A stretch of 64,000 bases of DNA from Clostridium_AM sp900759715. GTDB taxonomy: Bacteria > Bacillota > Clostridia > Clostridiales > Clostridiaceae. The notes under the pieces were generated by a model. It had not been told where the DNA came from. It ran no database searches and saw only the letters and a program-made list of their open reading frames with translations. Shown piece after piece: positions 34,959 to 43,218 of this stretch; within the stretch, counting starts at the first letter, position 1; each line of letters begins with the position of its first letter. Both the position numbers and the translations under genes were made by a program. The stretch is from assembly GCA_900759715.1 (NCBI GenBank), contig CAAEXF010000058.1, positions 62,001 to 126,000 on the forward strand. Direction: 5' to 3'.

Positions 34959-34991
34959 AAAAATTCAGGAAAATAATTTTCCTGAATTTTT
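34959..34991 (-). terminator. Terminator after TVP38 gene
   Basis: A perfect stem AAAAATTCAGGAAAA with its complement around a three-base loop, immediately downstream of the minus-strand gene ending at 35002. Confidence 0.9.
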
Positions 34992-35001
34992 CAAGCTTCT
35001 A

Positions 35002-36099
35002 CTAAACATTAACCTTATTGCCTTTTTTCTTATCATCCCACATTTTTTTAATTAGAACAATTAATGTACTAAGAGCGAATAACATTAAAAGACCAATTAC
35101 AAAAGTTTTTACTGTACCTGTTAGCATACCGCCTATATAAGAATAAACAATGGTAGCTGGCAATTGTCCAATACCAGTAGCTATAAAGAATGACCAAAAG
35201 CTCATAGATGTCAACCCTGCAGCATAACTAACTATATCAAAAGATATAAATGGTAGTAATCTAGCAATTAAAACTGCATATTTACCGTATCTTTCAAAAA
35301 ATTCATCAATCTTTTCTAAAGCCGTTCTACTTGTAAGCTTTTCTACTACATCTCTTCCTAGAAGTCTTGCAATGTAATAGCATAATGCAGCTCCAGCCAT
35401 AGCACTAGACCATGATAGTATTGCTCCCTTAACCCATCCAAAAAGCCCTGCATTAGCAAAAGTTATAATAAATGCTGGAAGTGGTGCAACTACTGATTGT
35501 AGTATCATTAATAAGAAGGAAACTACTGGAGCCCATATACCAAAACTGAGAATGTATTCCCTAGCTGCGTTAACATCCACAGTTTTTAATACATTAATTG
35601 CTTGATTTACATTACCCCTGACAAAGGGTATGAAAAAATACAAACATATAATAGCTAAAATAGAAATAATCTTTCCTTTAATACCTTTAAAAATATTTTT
35701 CATTTCAACCTCCTCATTATTAAATAGAAAAAATACAAGTCCACCTATTACAATCAGAAGTATTATCATATTTACACTGTTGAAACTTAAACTAGTTGCC
35801 TTTAGTCCTTCTCTTAAAATTGATGCTGGAACTACTTGTATTCTTTCTACTCCTAAAATTCCTAATGATATAGCAATACAAACTAAAAGATTTATAATAG
35901 TACCCTTTAAACTTAATTCCAATAAGTTTTCTTTTTTCACTTTCCTTAGCAAAATTCTAATGATTAGGCATAATGCCATAACTAACGGAACAAAAATTCC
36001 TATGTTTACTCTCATCTCAAGCCATTCACTTTGAAAAGCAAGAATAGCAACAATTATTCCCCATATGAAACTATTATAAAGTAATTTAAATACCTTCAT
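35002..36099 (-). CDS. TVP38/TMEM64 (VTT) membrane protein with extra N-terminal helices
   Basis: 365 residues, longer than the paralogue at 12979 because of about five extra membrane segments in the first ~150 residues. The C-terminal VTT core is clear: PLPAFIITFANAGLFG, GAALCYYIARLLGRD, and ARLLPFISFDIVSYAAGLTSMSF, followed by GQLPATIVYSYIGG. AGGAGG precedes ATG 36099. It follows 122 bp after a YdjY-like lipoprotein gene on the same strand. Likely a lipid-handling membrane protein; specific role unknown. Confidence 0.88.
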   Translation of the reverse strand: MKVFKLLYNSFIWGIIVAILAFQSEWLEMRVNIGIFVPLVMALCLIIRILLRKVKKENLLELSLKGTIINLLVCIAISLGILGVERIQVVPASILREGLKATSLSFNSVNMIILLIVIGGLVFFLFNNEEVEMKNIFKGIKGKIISILAIICLYFFIPFVRGNVNQAINVLKTVDVNAAREYILSFGIWAPVVSFLLMILQSVVAPLPAFIITFANAGLFGWVKGAILSWSSAMAGAALCYYIARLLGRDVVEKLTSRTALEKIDEFFERYGKYAVLIARLLPFISFDIVSYAAGLTSMSFWSFFIATGIGQLPATIVYSYIGGMLTGTVKTFVIGLLMLFALSTLIVLIKKMWDDKKKGNKVNV

Positions 36100-36185
36100 A
36101 CCAATTCCTCCTTAAGTAATATAAATCAGCTTTTCAATTGGCCTTTATCTTTAACACTTCGTTTCATTGTATTTATAGAAAAATA

Positions 36186-36213
36186 GGAGCACGGAAAGAG
36201 ACTTCCGCACCCC
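36186..36213 (-). terminator. Terminator after YdjY-like lipoprotein gene
   Basis: GGAGCACGGAA pairs with TTCCGcaCCCC, imperfectly, and the minus strand ends in TATTTTT. It lies directly beyond the stop at 36221. Confidence 0.65.
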
Positions 36214-36220
36214 TTTTAAT

Positions 36221-36907
36221 CTACTCAGCTAATCTAAATATTACAGAGACTTTTGTTCCGTCCTTAGGAAGCACATCCTTTTTACCATAGAACTTAACAG
36301 TTTTTAAAGCTTCAACTTCACCTGCTTTATAAGCTGCATTACTTACAATTCCTGTTGCGCAGCTGTCTAGGCATAATACACATCCTGTATTGTTCTTTTT
36401 TGCTCTATCTATATTTCCACCAAATCTAAAATCCATTGGTCTCAATGCTAATTCATTACCACTTGAATCAGTTGATTTTATTATATCGGCAAATGGTATT
36501 TCTTTTCCAAGACCATCCCATGTAACAAAAACGTTAACCTTTGAACCTTCTATGCTCTTCTCGCCTTTTTTCATATCATCAGCCGTTAGATTATTTCCAG
36601 GTTTTGCTCCTAATGACATCATAGCTTCATAGAATTTTTTTTCATCAGCTAGTCCTCTTAATACAGATTTTTCTCCATTTTTCCCATCTTTAAATACTAC
36701 ACCATGTCTAGTCCCTTTAGTAAAGTACTTTCCATTTACTTCTGCAAGCATTTTTACTTCTTTTTTATCTTTATTAACAACTAATACTTCGGCATCCTTT
36801 TTAGTATCTTCTTTTTTAGCAGTGTTATCGTTTTTATTTGATGCACAACCTACTGACATACCAATAATAAGTATTAACATTGTAAGAACTGAAAATATCT
36901 TTTTCAT
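36221..36907 (-). CDS. YdjY-domain-like lipoprotein
   Basis: 228 residues from ATG 36907, set by GGGGGAT; the frame to 36997 is an unlikely extension. The signal peptide ends in MSVGCASNK, a lipobox. A Lys-rich linker follows, then GTRHGVVFKDGKNG, MMSLGAKPGNNL, VNVFVTWDG and MDFRFGGN, matching YdjY-type domains. TGCVLCLDSCATGIVSNAAY contains two cysteines that may bind metal or form a disulfide. It is followed by the second TVP38 gene. Role unknown. Confidence 0.75.
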   Translation of the reverse strand: MKKIFSVLTMLILIIGMSVGCASNKNDNTAKKEDTKKDAEVLVVNKDKKEVKMLAEVNGKYFTKGTRHGVVFKDGKNGEKSVLRGLADEKKFYEAMMSLGAKPGNNLTADDMKKGEKSIEGSKVNVFVTWDGLGKEIPFADIIKSTDSSGNELALRPMDFRFGGNIDRAKKNNTGCVLCLDSCATGIVSNAAYKAGEVEALKTVKFYGKKDVLPKDGTKVSVIFRLAE

Positions 36908-37027
36908 TTTAATATCCCCCTTGGTTAATTTAATAATTCGACATTTTAAAGTATAAAAATAACATTTTTCAACACAATTATATTTGCATTCATTCAAATA
37001 GTCAAATTGTGTTTAATAATAGCAAAA

Positions 37028-37057
37028 GTGCCTATTATAAAATTTTATAATAGGCAC
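37028..37057. terminator. 30-bp perfect palindrome, probable terminator
   Basis: GTGCCTATTATAAAA and its complement meet with no spacer. On the minus strand it is followed by TTTTGCTATT. It lies about 110 bp downstream of the radical SAM gene and could also mark a binding site. Confidence 0.6.
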
Positions 37058-37165
37058 AAGTTATATTTATTAAATTCTAATATAATGATTTAATCTTTAC
37101 ATAAGTCACATTCTTCCTGCCATGCTCATAGGTACGCTCAAAAAGTAATGAAACATATTAAAAGA

Positions 37166-38875
37166 CTATATTTTAGTTATCTGCTTAAATTCATTATTAT
37201 TTTCTGGATCAAATATTACATAGCATTCAATTTCTCTTAACTCACCGGATTTTATAAATAACTCTACATCAATAAAAAACTTTTCGGCATGATAATTATC
37301 TGATGCTTTAATTTCTCCATTTTTAATTAATTCCTTAATTTTTCGCTCTTCTTCCTTGCTTCTTTCTCTCTTTAGAAATTCAGGTATCCATTTCTTTTTA
37401 TTAAATTTAAGATAATCATATTTTATTATTTCTTTTAAATTATCAGTGTTCTCATAGAACTTTTCTTCATTGAATTCAATGAATACCTTATAATAATCTG
37501 CAGATGATATATTCCTATTTAAATATCCCCTGCTATGAAGAAATTCTCCTAATGCTTTATAAAAATCAAAAGGATTTGTAAATTTAGGCATAAAATATTT
37601 TAATATATTGCTAAACTTACCAGAGTTATAATATTTGTCTACCACTTCTTCAACTTTTTTTAGAATAAGCAGTTCTTCATAGCTTATATCCTTTGTGCTT
37701 AAAATTTCATAAGGTGGATAAGGTGAATATACCATTCCCCATTTTTTAGCCTCAGCTCTCATGTCTGATCCTTTTAGAAGCTTTAAAAATCCAAGCTGAA
37801 TTTCTTCGGGATTAATAGAATAAACATCATTAAAGGACTTTTTAAAAGAATAAAAGTCCTCCCCAGGAAGCCCTGCGATTAAGTCAAGGTGTTGCTTTAT
37901 ATTTCTGATTTTTTCTAATTCCTCAACCTTTTCTCTTATATCTTCGAAATTAACATATCTATTTATATTTCTAAGAACTTCATTATTTGTAGTCTGAACT
38001 CCTACCTCAAACTGAATTCTTCCCTTTGGTGCTGTAGCCAAAAGCTTTATTTGCTCACCTGTTAGTATATCTGCTGAAATTTCAAAATGAAAAGTTGCCT
38101 CTGTGTCTAAACTTATTAAAAACTCCCATATTTCAGTGGCAAATTTAGCATTGCAATTAAAAGTTCTATCAACAAATTTAATGAGCTTAGCTCCCTTATC
38201 TACTAAGAATTTCAGTTCTTTTTTTACCCTATCTATATTCAAAAATCTAACATTATGTATTGTTGAAGATAAGCAATATTTACACTTAAATGGACAGCCA
38301 CGAGAAGATTCAAAATATACTATTCTATTTTCAAGATTATCCTCTAGTGTATATGGGAAAACTATTTTGCTCATATCCATCAGAGGTCTTTCACCATTAA
38401 ATTGCACCTTTTCATCTATTTTAAAACTTAACCCTTTTATAGTTTTCAATCTATTATTTGCTTCTTCTTCAGATATTCTATTTTCTCTTTTCCAAAGCAG
38501 CCAATTTATGAATTCATAATATGTTTCTTCACCTTCTCCGCATATTACATATTCACCAGGGTTCTCACTTAAAAAGCTTTCACTATCGTAAGAAACCTCA
38601 GGTCCTCCATAGAATATTTCGATTTTAGGGTTTACTAGTTTCACTAATCTTGCCAGTGCCTTAACCATTTCTATATTCCATATATAACAAGAAAAAGCCA
38701 GTACATCAGGATGTTCTGCTATAATTTCTTCCAATAATTTTTCTAGCCTATCATTTACAGTAAATTCCTTTATAACACACTCATAATTTAAGTCTTTTGT
38801 ATAGGCTTTCAAATACCTTACCGCTAAATTACTATGGATAAATTTTGAATCAAGCGCTGTTAATACTACTTTCAT
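37166..38875 (-). CDS. B12-binding radical SAM protein (DUF4080)
   Basis: 569 residues. Residues 1-125 form a cobalamin-binding-like domain (LTALDSKFIHSNLAVRYL, LAFSCYIWN, FYGGPEVSYD). The radical SAM cluster ligands are Cys194, Cys198 and Cys201 in SSRGCPFKCKYC. Later FVDRTFNCN, FEVGVQTTNNEVL and DLIAGLPGE are typical of the TIM barrel. The C-terminal ~200 residues correspond to DUF4080. The canonical His of some B12 domains is not obvious, so cobalamin binding is uncertain. Substrate unknown. AAAGGAAG precedes ATG 38875. The first bases of the gene recur in the tail of the next gene. Confidence 0.88.
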   Translation of the reverse strand: MKVVLTALDSKFIHSNLAVRYLKAYTKDLNYECVIKEFTVNDRLEKLLEEIIAEHPDVLAFSCYIWNIEMVKALARLVKLVNPKIEIFYGGPEVSYDSESFLSENPGEYVICGEGEETYYEFINWLLWKRENRISEEEANNRLKTIKGLSFKIDEKVQFNGERPLMDMSKIVFPYTLEDNLENRIVYFESSRGCPFKCKYCLSSTIHNVRFLNIDRVKKELKFLVDKGAKLIKFVDRTFNCNAKFATEIWEFLISLDTEATFHFEISADILTGEQIKLLATAPKGRIQFEVGVQTTNNEVLRNINRYVNFEDIREKVEELEKIRNIKQHLDLIAGLPGEDFYSFKKSFNDVYSINPEEIQLGFLKLLKGSDMRAEAKKWGMVYSPYPPYEILSTKDISYEELLILKKVEEVVDKYYNSGKFSNILKYFMPKFTNPFDFYKALGEFLHSRGYLNRNISSADYYKVFIEFNEEKFYENTDNLKEIIKYDYLKFNKKKWIPEFLKRERSKEEERKIKELIKNGEIKASDNYHAEKFFIDVELFIKSGELREIECYVIFDPENNNEFKQITKI

Positions 38876-39024
38876 TCTTGCACTTCCTTTCGATTTCCTT
38901 CATTGCTTGCTAGAAATACTATTGTTCCTTAAGCACTTTATATAGTATACATTATTGAAAGCCTTTAAATCAATTATTTTGAAGTATCCCTTTAGAATTA
39001 AGCGCTGTTAACACTACTCTCATC
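38847..39024. repeat. 30-bp near-identical direct repeat pair
   Basis: 38847-38876 and 38995-39024 match at 26 of 30 positions. The first covers the start codon and first residues of the radical SAM gene; the second covers the stop codon and last residues of the gene upstream of it. Confidence 0.7.
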
Positions 39025-39579
39025 TTTCACCACAATACTTTCCTGTGAGATTTTATCACTATCCTTCTTTTTTAGTTGGACTTTTTTCTTTGCCTTTATA
39101 TAATATATGCCATCGGAAGATTTAGAATCTAATATATCAAAGTAACCTTCTAATAACTTAATTGCATTCTCTTTTGAAGTGTTCTTAAATATATTTAACT
39201 CTTTTACATTTATTTGCCTCATCTTACTTTCAGGTATAACAATCTTTAACCGCCCATTAAACAGCTTTCCATAACCTTTATCAATATCCCATATATATAA
39301 TATTCCATCTTTATTTAAATATCTATATATATCAGCTATAAAGCCCTTCTTTCTTTTTTTAAACCATATACTGCTGAAAGAAAAGAAGAGTATACAGCTA
39401 TCGTAAAAATCTTCACTTATCTTTTCTTTCTCTTCTTTTCCACTGAGATATTCTACATTAACATCATCGTTATATTGTTTATATATATTATAAAATATAC
39501 CATGGTTTTCTAGACCAATATCTAGTATATTCCCTCTAAATGTCTCTCTCTCCATATTTATAAATATGTCTTTTTTCAA
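38998..39579 (-). CDS. Methyltransferase-like hypothetical protein
   Basis: 193 residues from TTG 39579 behind GGTAGGTGG. RGNILDIGLENHGIF resembles the SAM-binding glycine motif of class I methyltransferases, and YLNKDGILYIWDID resembles the strand-5 region. The rest is not recognisable and the ends are Lys-rich, so enzymatic activity is uncertain. The last residues (SSVNSA) come from a DNA segment that closely matches the start of the downstream radical SAM gene, hinting that this C-terminus arose by duplication. Confidence 0.6.
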   Translation of the reverse strand: MKKDIFINMERETFRGNILDIGLENHGIFYNIYKQYNDDVNVEYLSGKEEKEKISEDFYDSCILFFSFSSIWFKKRKKGFIADIYRYLNKDGILYIWDIDKGYGKLFNGRLKIVIPESKMRQINVKELNIFKNTSKENAIKLLEGYFDILDSKSSDGIYYIKAKKKVQLKKKDSDKISQESIVVKDESSVNSA

Positions 39580-39656
39580 TACGTACCACCTACCTTTATT
39601 ATTAATACTTTTGTTTAAAATAGTATAGATATATAAATATATATTTTCTTCACAAA

Positions 39657-39692
39657 AAAAGAAATTCCTCCATTTTAAGGAAGAATTTCTTT
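39657..39692 (-). terminator. Terminator overlapping the end of the PLC-like gene
   Basis: AAAGAAATTC-c-TCC pairs with GGA-a-GAATTTCTTT, on either side of the stop codon, followed on the minus strand by T-rich sequence. Confidence 0.75.
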
Positions 39693-40391
39693 ATTTTTTA
39701 ATTCATTATAATATCTAACCATGAAGCCGGCAGTAGTACGCTGAGCTTCTTTTAATATCATTGTTGCTATTTTACCATACTTTTCATCTCGAGATTCAAC
39801 AGATATATTTTTCATATAGGTGCTGTTTGCCATAATAGCATTATTTCTTATGAAATCTTCTATAGTATCATAAATTACAGCTCCTTCTTTAGCTATAAAG
39901 GAATAATCCGTAAGAAGTCTACTTATAATCCATAGTTCAAACTTTCTATGACTTTTTAAAAGTTTATTATTTACGTGCTGCGGCACTGTAGCATCTTGAA
40001 CCAGATGACAGGAGGCTCCAAAATAGAATAACCCTCTATTCACATCACCTGTATTCATATACGCCATAGATTTATTATAATAGTTTCTACATTCTGTTAA
40101 AGCATCTGAAAAACCGTATAAACCTTTTCCCTTACTTACATGATAAAAATGATTGGAGCTTTTAAAGTCCTGATCAGCCCAGGCTACACCAGTATTTAAA
40201 GCATTTATGTGCTGCTTAAAGAAGTCATACTCCTTTTCATACCCATCATTTTTAAGTATTTCAACAGCCTGCATTATTATAAACTTGTGAACAGTGCAAT
40301 GAGTTTTTAATATTTTCTTTTTTAGAGGATTTACTGCGAAAAATAGTCCTCTTAATGTTTTTCCATAGGTATGTTCTAATCTTCTGCTCAT
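39675..40391 (-). CDS. Zinc-dependent phospholipase C-like protein without a signal peptide
   Basis: 238 residues. Zinc-ligand motifs of the alpha-toxin/PC-PLC family are visible: CTVHKFIIMQAVEIL, GVAWADQDF, HFYHVSKGKG and FYFGASCHLVQDATVPQHVN (HxxxDxxxPxH). The N-terminus MSRRLEHTYGKT is basic with no hydrophobic segment, so unlike known toxins it is not exported by the usual route. GAGGAGA precedes ATG 40391. It may act inside the cell, or in the mother cell or spore, on phospholipid. It lies 42 bp after a membrane-anchored beta-propeller gene. Confidence 0.8.
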   Translation of the reverse strand: MSRRLEHTYGKTLRGLFFAVNPLKKKILKTHCTVHKFIIMQAVEILKNDGYEKEYDFFKQHINALNTGVAWADQDFKSSNHFYHVSKGKGLYGFSDALTECRNYYNKSMAYMNTGDVNRGLFYFGASCHLVQDATVPQHVNNKLLKSHRKFELWIISRLLTDYSFIAKEGAVIYDTIEDFIRNNAIMANSTYMKNISVESRDEKYGKIATMILKEAQRTTAGFMVRYYNELKNKEILP

Positions 40392-40433
40392 TTTTACATC
40401 TATCTCCTCGTAAATTTTACTTTATAATTCTAT

Positions 40434-41744
40434 TTAGTTCGAACTTTTTATTAGTTTTAAAGCAGCTATTATTCCAACTACAGCTATGCATAAAAGATAT
40501 GCATAAAACTCCTTACTTATATTCAAGCCCTTGTTAACTATTCCTTTTTCTATACTATATAAATAACCAGAACTTCCGTCAAGAACCAATAAGCTCTTTC
40601 CTGAAAACTTTAAGCTTGAAATTTTAGTACTTTCATTAAATTTCACTTCTTCTTTTACAGATCCTGCTCCATTAAATCCATATAATTCATTATTTAACTT
40701 ATCGTAAAAATATATACAATTTTTTTCTCCTAGTACACCAGCACAATCTACAGCAACAGAGTTTATAGAACTTAAATTTTTATGTTGGTATATAGGCGCT
40801 GGGGGATTTGTTGTTGTATGATTTTCAAGTATAAATTGGAGTCCATTTACCCCTCCTCTAAATCTAGGTGAGGTTACAGGATCTCCTCCACTGTAGTCCG
40901 GCCATCCATACCACACACCCTTTTTTATTTCATACAGATAGTCACAATCGCCTTTAATTGGCCTAGAGCCTCTATTTTCTATTCCTCCAACTGCTGCTAT
41001 TAGTTTTCCTTCATTTGTGAAATCCATTCCTGTTATGTTTCTTATACCCCAAGCAAAGGTCTCGCTATTGCCTGTTTTTATATTATATATTATAACGGAA
41101 GCATTTCCTGGAAAGTGTTCAGGTATTATCTGTCCATTTATACTTTTTGTTCTGTAACTTTGAAATGCACCTGTTTTATCTTTGCCGAAATCTAACCCTT
41201 TTAATGTTATATCTTTAGGAGTTATATCATGAATATAAGGAGCATCTTTTATCCATTTGTTGTCCTCTCCTACTACACCTGAATTAGTTACAGCACCTAT
41301 CGTTATATACATATAATCTCCCTTAATTTTTATCAAACTATTCCTATAATCTCCGTAGTTTGGAAGATCTTTCATTGCTTCTATCAAGTTTTTACTTGAT
41401 AAATCATAACAATATAATTTTGTATCTGATGAAAAATACAGCTTATTTTCAAAATACTCTATGCTAGATATATTAAAATTAGGTTTTTTTAAAACATCAT
41501 AGCTTTGTCCACTATTTTTAATAAGTTGAATATTGTCCCTATAAGCTATGTAATAATTTCCATTTTGATCCATAGTAAAATCTACGGCATCCTTTAATCC
41601 TTTATATCTAGTTTTATAATTTAAGCTTTCATTCTTAAGAATTATGTTTTGGTTTATTGGTTGGTTATAATAATATTTTTTAAGCAAAAGAACTGCTAAA
41701 AAAACAATGGCACAGGGTATAAGTACATTTAAAAACTTTTTCAT
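40434..41744 (-). CDS. Membrane-anchored glucose/sorbosone dehydrogenase-like beta-propeller
   Basis: 436 residues with a hydrophobic N-terminal anchor (about 4-23) and a C-terminal membrane segment. The body is a six-bladed propeller of the PQQ sugar dehydrogenase superfamily: FAWGIRNITGMDF, VWYGWPDYSGGDPV, APIYQHKN and VLDGSSGYLYSI. The usual AGRANQH-type active-site stretch is not seen, and a PQQ enzyme would be strange in an anaerobic clostridium. It is more likely a binding or structural propeller at the cell surface. AAGGAGAT precedes ATG 41744. Confidence 0.75.
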   Translation of the reverse strand: MKKFLNVLIPCAIVFLAVLLLKKYYYNQPINQNIILKNESLNYKTRYKGLKDAVDFTMDQNGNYYIAYRDNIQLIKNSGQSYDVLKKPNFNISSIEYFENKLYFSSDTKLYCYDLSSKNLIEAMKDLPNYGDYRNSLIKIKGDYMYITIGAVTNSGVVGEDNKWIKDAPYIHDITPKDITLKGLDFGKDKTGAFQSYRTKSINGQIIPEHFPGNASVIIYNIKTGNSETFAWGIRNITGMDFTNEGKLIAAVGGIENRGSRPIKGDCDYLYEIKKGVWYGWPDYSGGDPVTSPRFRGGVNGLQFILENHTTTNPPAPIYQHKNLSSINSVAVDCAGVLGEKNCIYFYDKLNNELYGFNGAGSVKEEVKFNESTKISSLKFSGKSLLVLDGSSGYLYSIEKGIVNKGLNISKEFYAYLLCIAVVGIIAALKLIKSSN

Positions 41745-41842
41745 ACTGCATCTCCTTAATTACAATTTCTTTATGATATATATATTTTAGAAATTAGTTG
41801 TATATGTATATTATAAGTACAGTATTTTAAAAATTTGAAAAT

Positions 41843-41888
41843 AAGATAAAAAAGCAAGAGACTATATTTATCCTCTTGCTTCTTATCT
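41843..41888. terminator. Terminator hairpin
   Basis: AGCAAGAG/CTCTTGCT with an outer AGATAA/TTATCT pairing, downstream of the minus-strand gene ending at 41913. Confidence 0.8.
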
Positions 41889-41912
41889 CTCTGTATTACC
41901 AAAGAAAAATAA

Positions 41913-42116
41913 CTATTCATTTGACTGTTGATAACTCTTATTGTTATAGCCCCAACACTTATCACATTTTAAGCAAACTACAGAAGAATAGGCATTACAG
42001 TGCCCATAGCCAGTTTTCTTAGTAGCTTTTTTGCCTTTTGCTATTCTTGAAATCCAACTTTGCTTCTCTTGCCCTTCGTTTTTTTCATTATCTAGAAATA
42101 ATTTATTAGACTCCAT
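41913..42116 (-). CDS. Small Cys-rich hypothetical protein
   Basis: 67 residues from ATG 42116, preceded by AAAGGTG; an alternative ATG at 42173 has a weaker site. A Lys-rich middle (RIAKGKKATKKTG) leads to HCNAYSSVVCLKCDKCWG, four cysteines and a His that could bind zinc or a cluster. No signal peptide. It lies between the beta-propeller and selenoprotein peroxiredoxin genes, each with its own terminator or spacing, so co-function is not implied. Family not recognised. Confidence 0.5.
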   Translation of the reverse strand: MESNKLFLDNEKNEGQEKQSWISRIAKGKKATKKTGYGHCNAYSSVVCLKCDKCWGYNNKSYQQSNE

Positions 42117-42342
42117 ATTATAAACACCTTTCTTTCCGTTAGACTTCAAAACCTTACTTAAATCCACTTCCATTGTAACTTAATTAAAAAAATTAATAAA
42201 GTAAATTAATCACGTTTTTACAGCAATTTCTTAAAAATTTTTAATCTATTCAAATAATTAATTACAACATTACCCAGGTAATATTTTACTATTAATGTTT
42301 TATGGATATGCATCTTAAGTCTTTGATTTAACGAAAATATCA

Positions 42343-42987
42343 CTAATACTTACCAATATGATCCCATCCAACTTCTATTCCAGAGTCCCCAGGCTTCCAT
42401 CCACTCTGAACTCCTAGGCTAGTCTTTTGATTATATTGAAGACCTTCCAAAAGTCTTAGTAATTCATCAATATTTCTTCCTACTGAATCTGGATATACTA
42501 AATAACTTTTTATTTCACCCTCCGTATCTATTACAAATGTAGCTCTATAAGCATAACCACCATTTTCATCAAAAACTCCATATTTTTTAGATATTTCAAA
42601 GTTTCTATCAGATAGCAATGGATAGTTTATTTTATTTGCTGAAGGTGAAGTTTGAATAAACATCTTATGAGAAAGAATGCTATCTGTGCTTATAGCCAAA
42701 ACTTCTGAATTTAAATTTATAAACTTATCATGTTGTTCAGCAACTGCTGCTAATTCAGTAGGTCATACAAAAGAAAAATTTGAGCTGTAAAAGAATAGTA
42801 TTACCCATTTTCCTTTATAATTAGATAGTGCTACTTTGCTATTTTGATTATTTACTACGCCTTCTAATGTAAAATCTAAAGCAAAATCATTTAGATTAAA
42901 ATATCCCCCATATTTATTCCATGCAGGATGAAATGGATTTATTCTCTCCTCAGGAGATCCTAGTGTTATGGAATAGTTATCTGCCAT
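42343..42987 (-). CDS. prxU: Selenocysteine peroxiredoxin (Sec at codon 75)
   Basis: ATG 42987 behind AAAAGGAG opens a frame that meets TGA at 42765-42763 and continues in the same frame to the stop at 42343, giving 214 residues. The TGA falls exactly on the peroxidatic Cys of the AhpC/Prx1 group: FSFV-Sec-PTEL instead of FVCPTEL. Other family features flank it on both sides: LNDFALDFTL, WVILFFYS, VLAISTDS, YPLLSD, GVFDENGGYAYRATFVID and GWKPGDSG. No cysteine occurs anywhere in the protein, so the resolving Cys is absent and Sec must work with an external thiol. The N-terminus is about 25 residues longer than typical Prx. A hairpin after the TGA may be the SECIS. Confidence 0.93.
42738..42749 (-). 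promoter_or_regulatory. Candidate SECIS hairpin of the peroxiredoxin
   Basis: On the minus strand CAGC-AGTT-GCTG forms a short stem whose loop contains GU and starts 18 bases after the TGA, within the range seen for bacterial SECIS elements. The stem is only 4 bp. Confidence 0.4.
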
Positions 42988-43129
42988 TTAATTTCACTCC
43001 TTTTATCTTTTAGAAATTTTTATTTTATAATAAGCTAATATTATTTATTATACAGCCATCTATCCAATGTCTACTGTGTTATTATTTGTATCTTAAACTA
43101 ATATTATTTGAAATTTTTTATAGTAAATT

Positions 43130-43175
43130 AAAAGGTAACTGCTAGCTTATACATAATCGCTAGTAGTTACCTTTT
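43130..43175. terminator. Terminator after nagZ
   Basis: AAAAGGTAACT-g-CTAGC pairs with GCTAG-t-AGTTACCTTTT; a strong hairpin just beyond the nagZ stop on the minus strand. Confidence 0.9.
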
Positions 43176-43218
43176 AAGCTTGGTAAATTACTGATTAAGC
43201 ATAAATAATTATGTTTAA

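Noticed and set aside
41771..41965. 64-residue minus-strand frame
   Set aside because: Runs through the terminator at 41843-41888 and overlaps the Cys-rich gene in another frame.
42763..42987. Truncated peroxiredoxin pseudogene
   Set aside because: The stop is TGA at the exact catalytic Cys position and the rest of the protein is intact in the same frame, so recoding explains it better than decay.
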